A DNA stretch of 7,278 nt from Candidatus Omnitrophota bacterium. GTDB lineage: Bacteria > Omnitrophota > Gorgyraeia > Duberdicusellales > 4484-171. Shown in pieces: positions 5,562-7,278 of this stretch. Both the position numbers and the translations under genes were made by a program. Position 1 is the first letter of the stretch. Each line of letters opens with the position of its first letter. The notes beneath the pieces are model-generated. The model worked only from the letters and a program-made list of their open reading frames with translations, did no database searches and was not told the origin of the DNA. Location: contig JALOCC010000071.1 of assembly GCA_023227945.1 (NCBI GenBank), positions 1 to 7,278 of the forward strand, read 5' to 3'.

Positions 5562-5853
5562 ATCCAGCCACCTTTAGTCTTTCTTTAAGAACTTTATTTT
5601 CATTTTTAAGCTTTTCATTTTCAACCAACACTTCCGTAAGTTTCGGAGCGACTTCAAAACTCATATTCGGCCATCCAAGAAACTTACGGAATCTTCCAGC
5701 GACCAAAGCCGCTTGCACGCATGAATCGGGATTGTCACCATTCGAGATGATATATTGACCTTGTTCTGATTTTGCCCACATAACGATATGTGTAAGGTTG
5801 AATTTCTTCCTGATCGGAGCGAGACACGCAGGCGAAATCTTTTTTAAAAGCAT
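5551..5853 (-). CDS. Small phage-type protein with C-terminal leucine zipper
   Basis: A 100-residue protein. Residues 1-62 (NLTHIVMWAKSEQGQYIIS...RKFLGWP) resemble a small conserved protein of unknown function that I recall from other phages, with a strand hairpin followed by a helix ending in LGWP. Residues 70-95 form a probable coiled coil: V75, L82 and L89 fall at one heptad core position and L72, N79, N86 and L93 at the other. Buried asparagines at that position usually favour a two-stranded coil, so a dimer is likely. No catalytic residues are seen. The ATG at 5853 has AAGGAG about 10 bases upstream, within a possible hairpin. The gene overlaps the DUF559 gene by 11 bases, which suggests coupled translation and perhaps a joint function. 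Confidence 0.75.
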   Translation of the reverse strand: MLLKKISPACLAPIRKKFNLTHIVMWAKSEQGQYIISNGDNPDSCVQAALVAGRFRKFLGWPNMSFEVAPKLTEVLVENEKLKNENKVLKERLKVAGYEE

Positions 5854-5865
5854 TCTTTAGAAACT

Positions 5866-5903
5866 CCTTCCTTTACTGTATTCTTATAAATAGGAAGGCA
5901 GTA
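5866..5903 (-). promoter_or_regulatory. Inverted repeats able to mask a ribosome binding site
   Basis: In the transcript of the 57-base gap before the leucine-zipper gene, CCTTCCT (5898-5892) can pair with AGGAAGG (5872-5866), a 7-base-pair stem with a loop of 19 bases that would hide part of the AAGGAG Shine-Dalgarno site. A second pair, TACTG (5903-5899) with CAGTA (5878-5874), crosses the first, so the two cannot readily form together. The layout could act as a switch on translation. No strong promoter is seen in the gap; TATACT at 5907-5902 has only a poor -35 partner. Confidence 0.4.
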
Positions 5904-5910
5904 TAAAAAA

Positions 5911-7278
5911 TTATGCCCTTCTTGACGTTTCTGCGGATTCGGAAATTTCTTTATATGTTTTATGGAAGATTTCTTTGTCGCAGATGTAGTTTTCTCCTTC
6001 TATTCCGTGGATGAGAAAATCACCGGGTTTACCTTGGGCATAATCACCTTCAAGGCTCTTAACCCGAAAAGGTTCATCTACTTTCATTCCTTCAACAATA
6101 ACAGGAAGTTTCTGGATCGGCTTAAGTCCGTCTGGGGATTCATAGGTATTGAAGACGATATCAGAAATACGCATAAAACGTTCCTGTATGCTTGATTTTT
6201 TCGTTTCGGGAGAAAGAACCGCGATTCCATTAACAAGTTTGACGAAGTCTTCCGGATTGATTTCGTTCATGGATGTTTTAAGACCGTCACTTCTTTCAGG
6301 GTCTGATGTTGACAGGTGATTTAAAAAGTCCGACTTAAGTTCTGTCGCTGATTTTTTCCCGAGCCAGTTTTTAAGACCTTCAGAATATATTTCATTCTTT
6401 TCTTCATCAGAAGCTTTATGTAAAAGGTATCTTTTATATCCAAGTATATATTTAAGCCTATCATCCCCTTCTTTTATATTGTAATGGTTAAGGACTTCCC
6501 TGACTTTTGAAGCATCAGGATTTAATGATTTGCTAAGTCTTTTACCGGAATTCATATCCGTATCTTTTTCGAATTCAGAATCATAATCTTCCACACTGTC
6601 AACTCTGAATTTATCACCGACATAAGGATTTTTTCTCGCCCAGGCTTTTGCTTCTTCTTTCGTGTCGAATTCAAGACCGTGAGTCCCGTTTGCCGTCTTT
6701 GAAACAATCATGGGTTTGCCTGATTGTTCCGTATATCTCCAACCGGTGTTTCTGCTAGAAATGTCTGAAATTTCTTCTGAATCTACATCCTCTGCCATTT
6801 TCTTGTAATTCGGCATCGCTTCGAAGTTAAACGCCTTAGTCGTCTTCGGTAGAGCGGGAGCCTGATATTCCTTTATGGAATCTTCTACTTTTTTGAAAAG
6901 ATCTGTTACTTCTGGCGGTGTTTTATCGTTGATTTCTCCTTTAAGGAGGCCGAGCGCTATTCTCCCTATAGCTTTTTTATATTGTGGATAAAGTCTTACA
7001 TTCCTTGAAGAAGAAATGTCTTCTAACATCCCCTGTAATGTTTTCTTAATGTCGTTGAAAACCGTCAAATCTTTCTGTACCGCCTTGTCTCCTATGGATT
7101 TCACGTTGTCTTCGATTTCTTCACCGTTAAAAGACGGAGTCGGTTCCGTCTTTTTTTCAGAAACCGTTTCTGGTTCTGTCTTTCGTTCGTCCAATATCGA
7201 ATAATCAGGTTCTTCTTCTGTTTTAGGTAACTTTTCGCGAATATCTTTGAAAGGGTCTTCAATATTGATTGAAGGAAG
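5911..7278 (-). CDS. Large unknown phage protein with C-terminal PGDFLI/GENY domain, 5' end cut by window edge
   Basis: The frame is open for 455 codons from the right edge to the TAA at 5911, so the true start lies outside. A TTG at 7194 is in frame, but 28 further sense codons precede it and it is probably internal. The first 50 residues are rich in Glu, Lys, Pro and Thr (two KTEP units) and look disordered. A helical region follows, then at about 180-228 a compact segment with GWRYTEQSGKP, NGTHGLEFDTKEEAKAWA and VGDKFRV, which looks like a small beta-alpha domain. The last 38 residues (418-455, PGDFLIHGIEGENY...EIFHKTYKEI) resemble a short domain common in small phage proteins (PGD-(W/Y)-(L/I)...G..GE.Y.C...F..TY), recalled from memory. 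No enzyme motif is seen. It may be a virion or host-interaction protein; this is a guess from its charge and modular build. Confidence 0.8.
   Translation of the reverse strand, partial: LPSINIEDPFKDIREKLPKTEEEPDYSILDERKTEPETVSEKKTEPTPSFNGEEIEDNVKSIGDKAVQKDLTVFNDIKKTLQGMLEDISSSRNVRLYPQYKKAIGRIALGLLKGEINDKTPPEVTDLFKKVEDSIKEYQAPALPKTTKAFNFEAMPNYKKMAEDVDSEEISDISSRNTGWRYTEQSGKPMIVSKTANGTHGLEFDTKEEAKAWARKNPYVGDKFRVDSVEDYDSEFEKDTDMNSGKRLSKSLNPDASKVREVLNHYNIKEGDDRLKYILGYKRYLLHKASDEEKNEIYSEGLKNWLGKKSATELKSDFLNHLSTSDPERSDGLKTSMNEINPEDFVKLVNGIAVLSPETKKSSIQERFMRISDIVFNTYESPDGLKPIQKLPVIVEGMKVDEPFRVKSLEGDYAQGKPGDFLIHGIEGENYICDKEIFHKTYKEISESAETSRRA

Noticed and set aside
5885..5892. TATAAATA, the T4-type late promoter octamer, on the plus strand
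   Set aside because: It points away from every gene in the window, and the region is AT-rich. A minus-strand copy at 3258-3251 abuts the ATG at 3250 and would start transcription inside the gene.
7192..7194. TTG as the start of the large right-hand gene
   Set aside because: The frame stays open for 28 more codons to the window edge with the same Glu/Pro-rich composition, and no ribosome binding site is evident before the TTG.

Overview
The window looks like part of the genome of a tailed bacteriophage, or less likely another mobile element, with a bacterial host. The reasons are tight packing of small genes on one strand (all minus), 1-11 base overlaps, purine-rich Shine-Dalgarno sites, and a mixture of stand-alone nucleases, phosphoesterases and a ClpP-type protease among proteins I do not recognise. 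No capsid, portal, tail, terminase, polymerase or lysis gene is visible, so the phage assignment is an inference and the host cannot be named. I see no tRNA, rRNA, CRISPR array, insertion sequence or integrase.

Transcription runs from right to left. At the right edge (7278-5911) is the 3' part of a large, charged, partly disordered protein. It is open through the right edge, so the TTG at 7194 is not needed as a start, and it ends in a small phage-type domain (PGDFLI...GENY...). A 57-base gap follows, the longest in the window, with alternative inverted repeats over a ribosome binding site. Next come a small protein with a C-terminal leucine zipper (5853-5551), a DUF559/Vsr-like nuclease (5561-5169), and an HNH endonuclease (5132-4557) with its own near-consensus sigma-70 promoter at 5189-5161. 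Two small unknown genes (4541-4305, 4281-4009) lead to an RNase Z-like metallo-beta-lactamase-fold (MBL-fold) hydrolase (4004-3276).

The left half reads as one overlapping, probably co-translated string: an acidic-tailed protein (3250-2909), an unknown helical protein (2919-2419), a small multi-pass membrane protein (2422-2081), a calcineurin-like metallophosphoesterase (2079-1525), a ClpP-like serine protease with an intact catalytic triad (1532-861), and a DHH/DHHA1 phosphoesterase (837 to the left edge) that is cut off by the window and has no stop codon inside it.

The most notable theme is three unrelated phosphoesterase folds (MBL, calcineurin-like, DHH/DHHA1), all with intact metal-binding motifs, plus a ClpP-like protease, in about 4 kb of one-directional genes. 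Families of this kind can act on RNA ends, oligoribonucleotides or cyclic nucleotides. The cluster could therefore be a nucleotide-processing or counter-defence module, but this is a hypothesis and not shown by the sequence.
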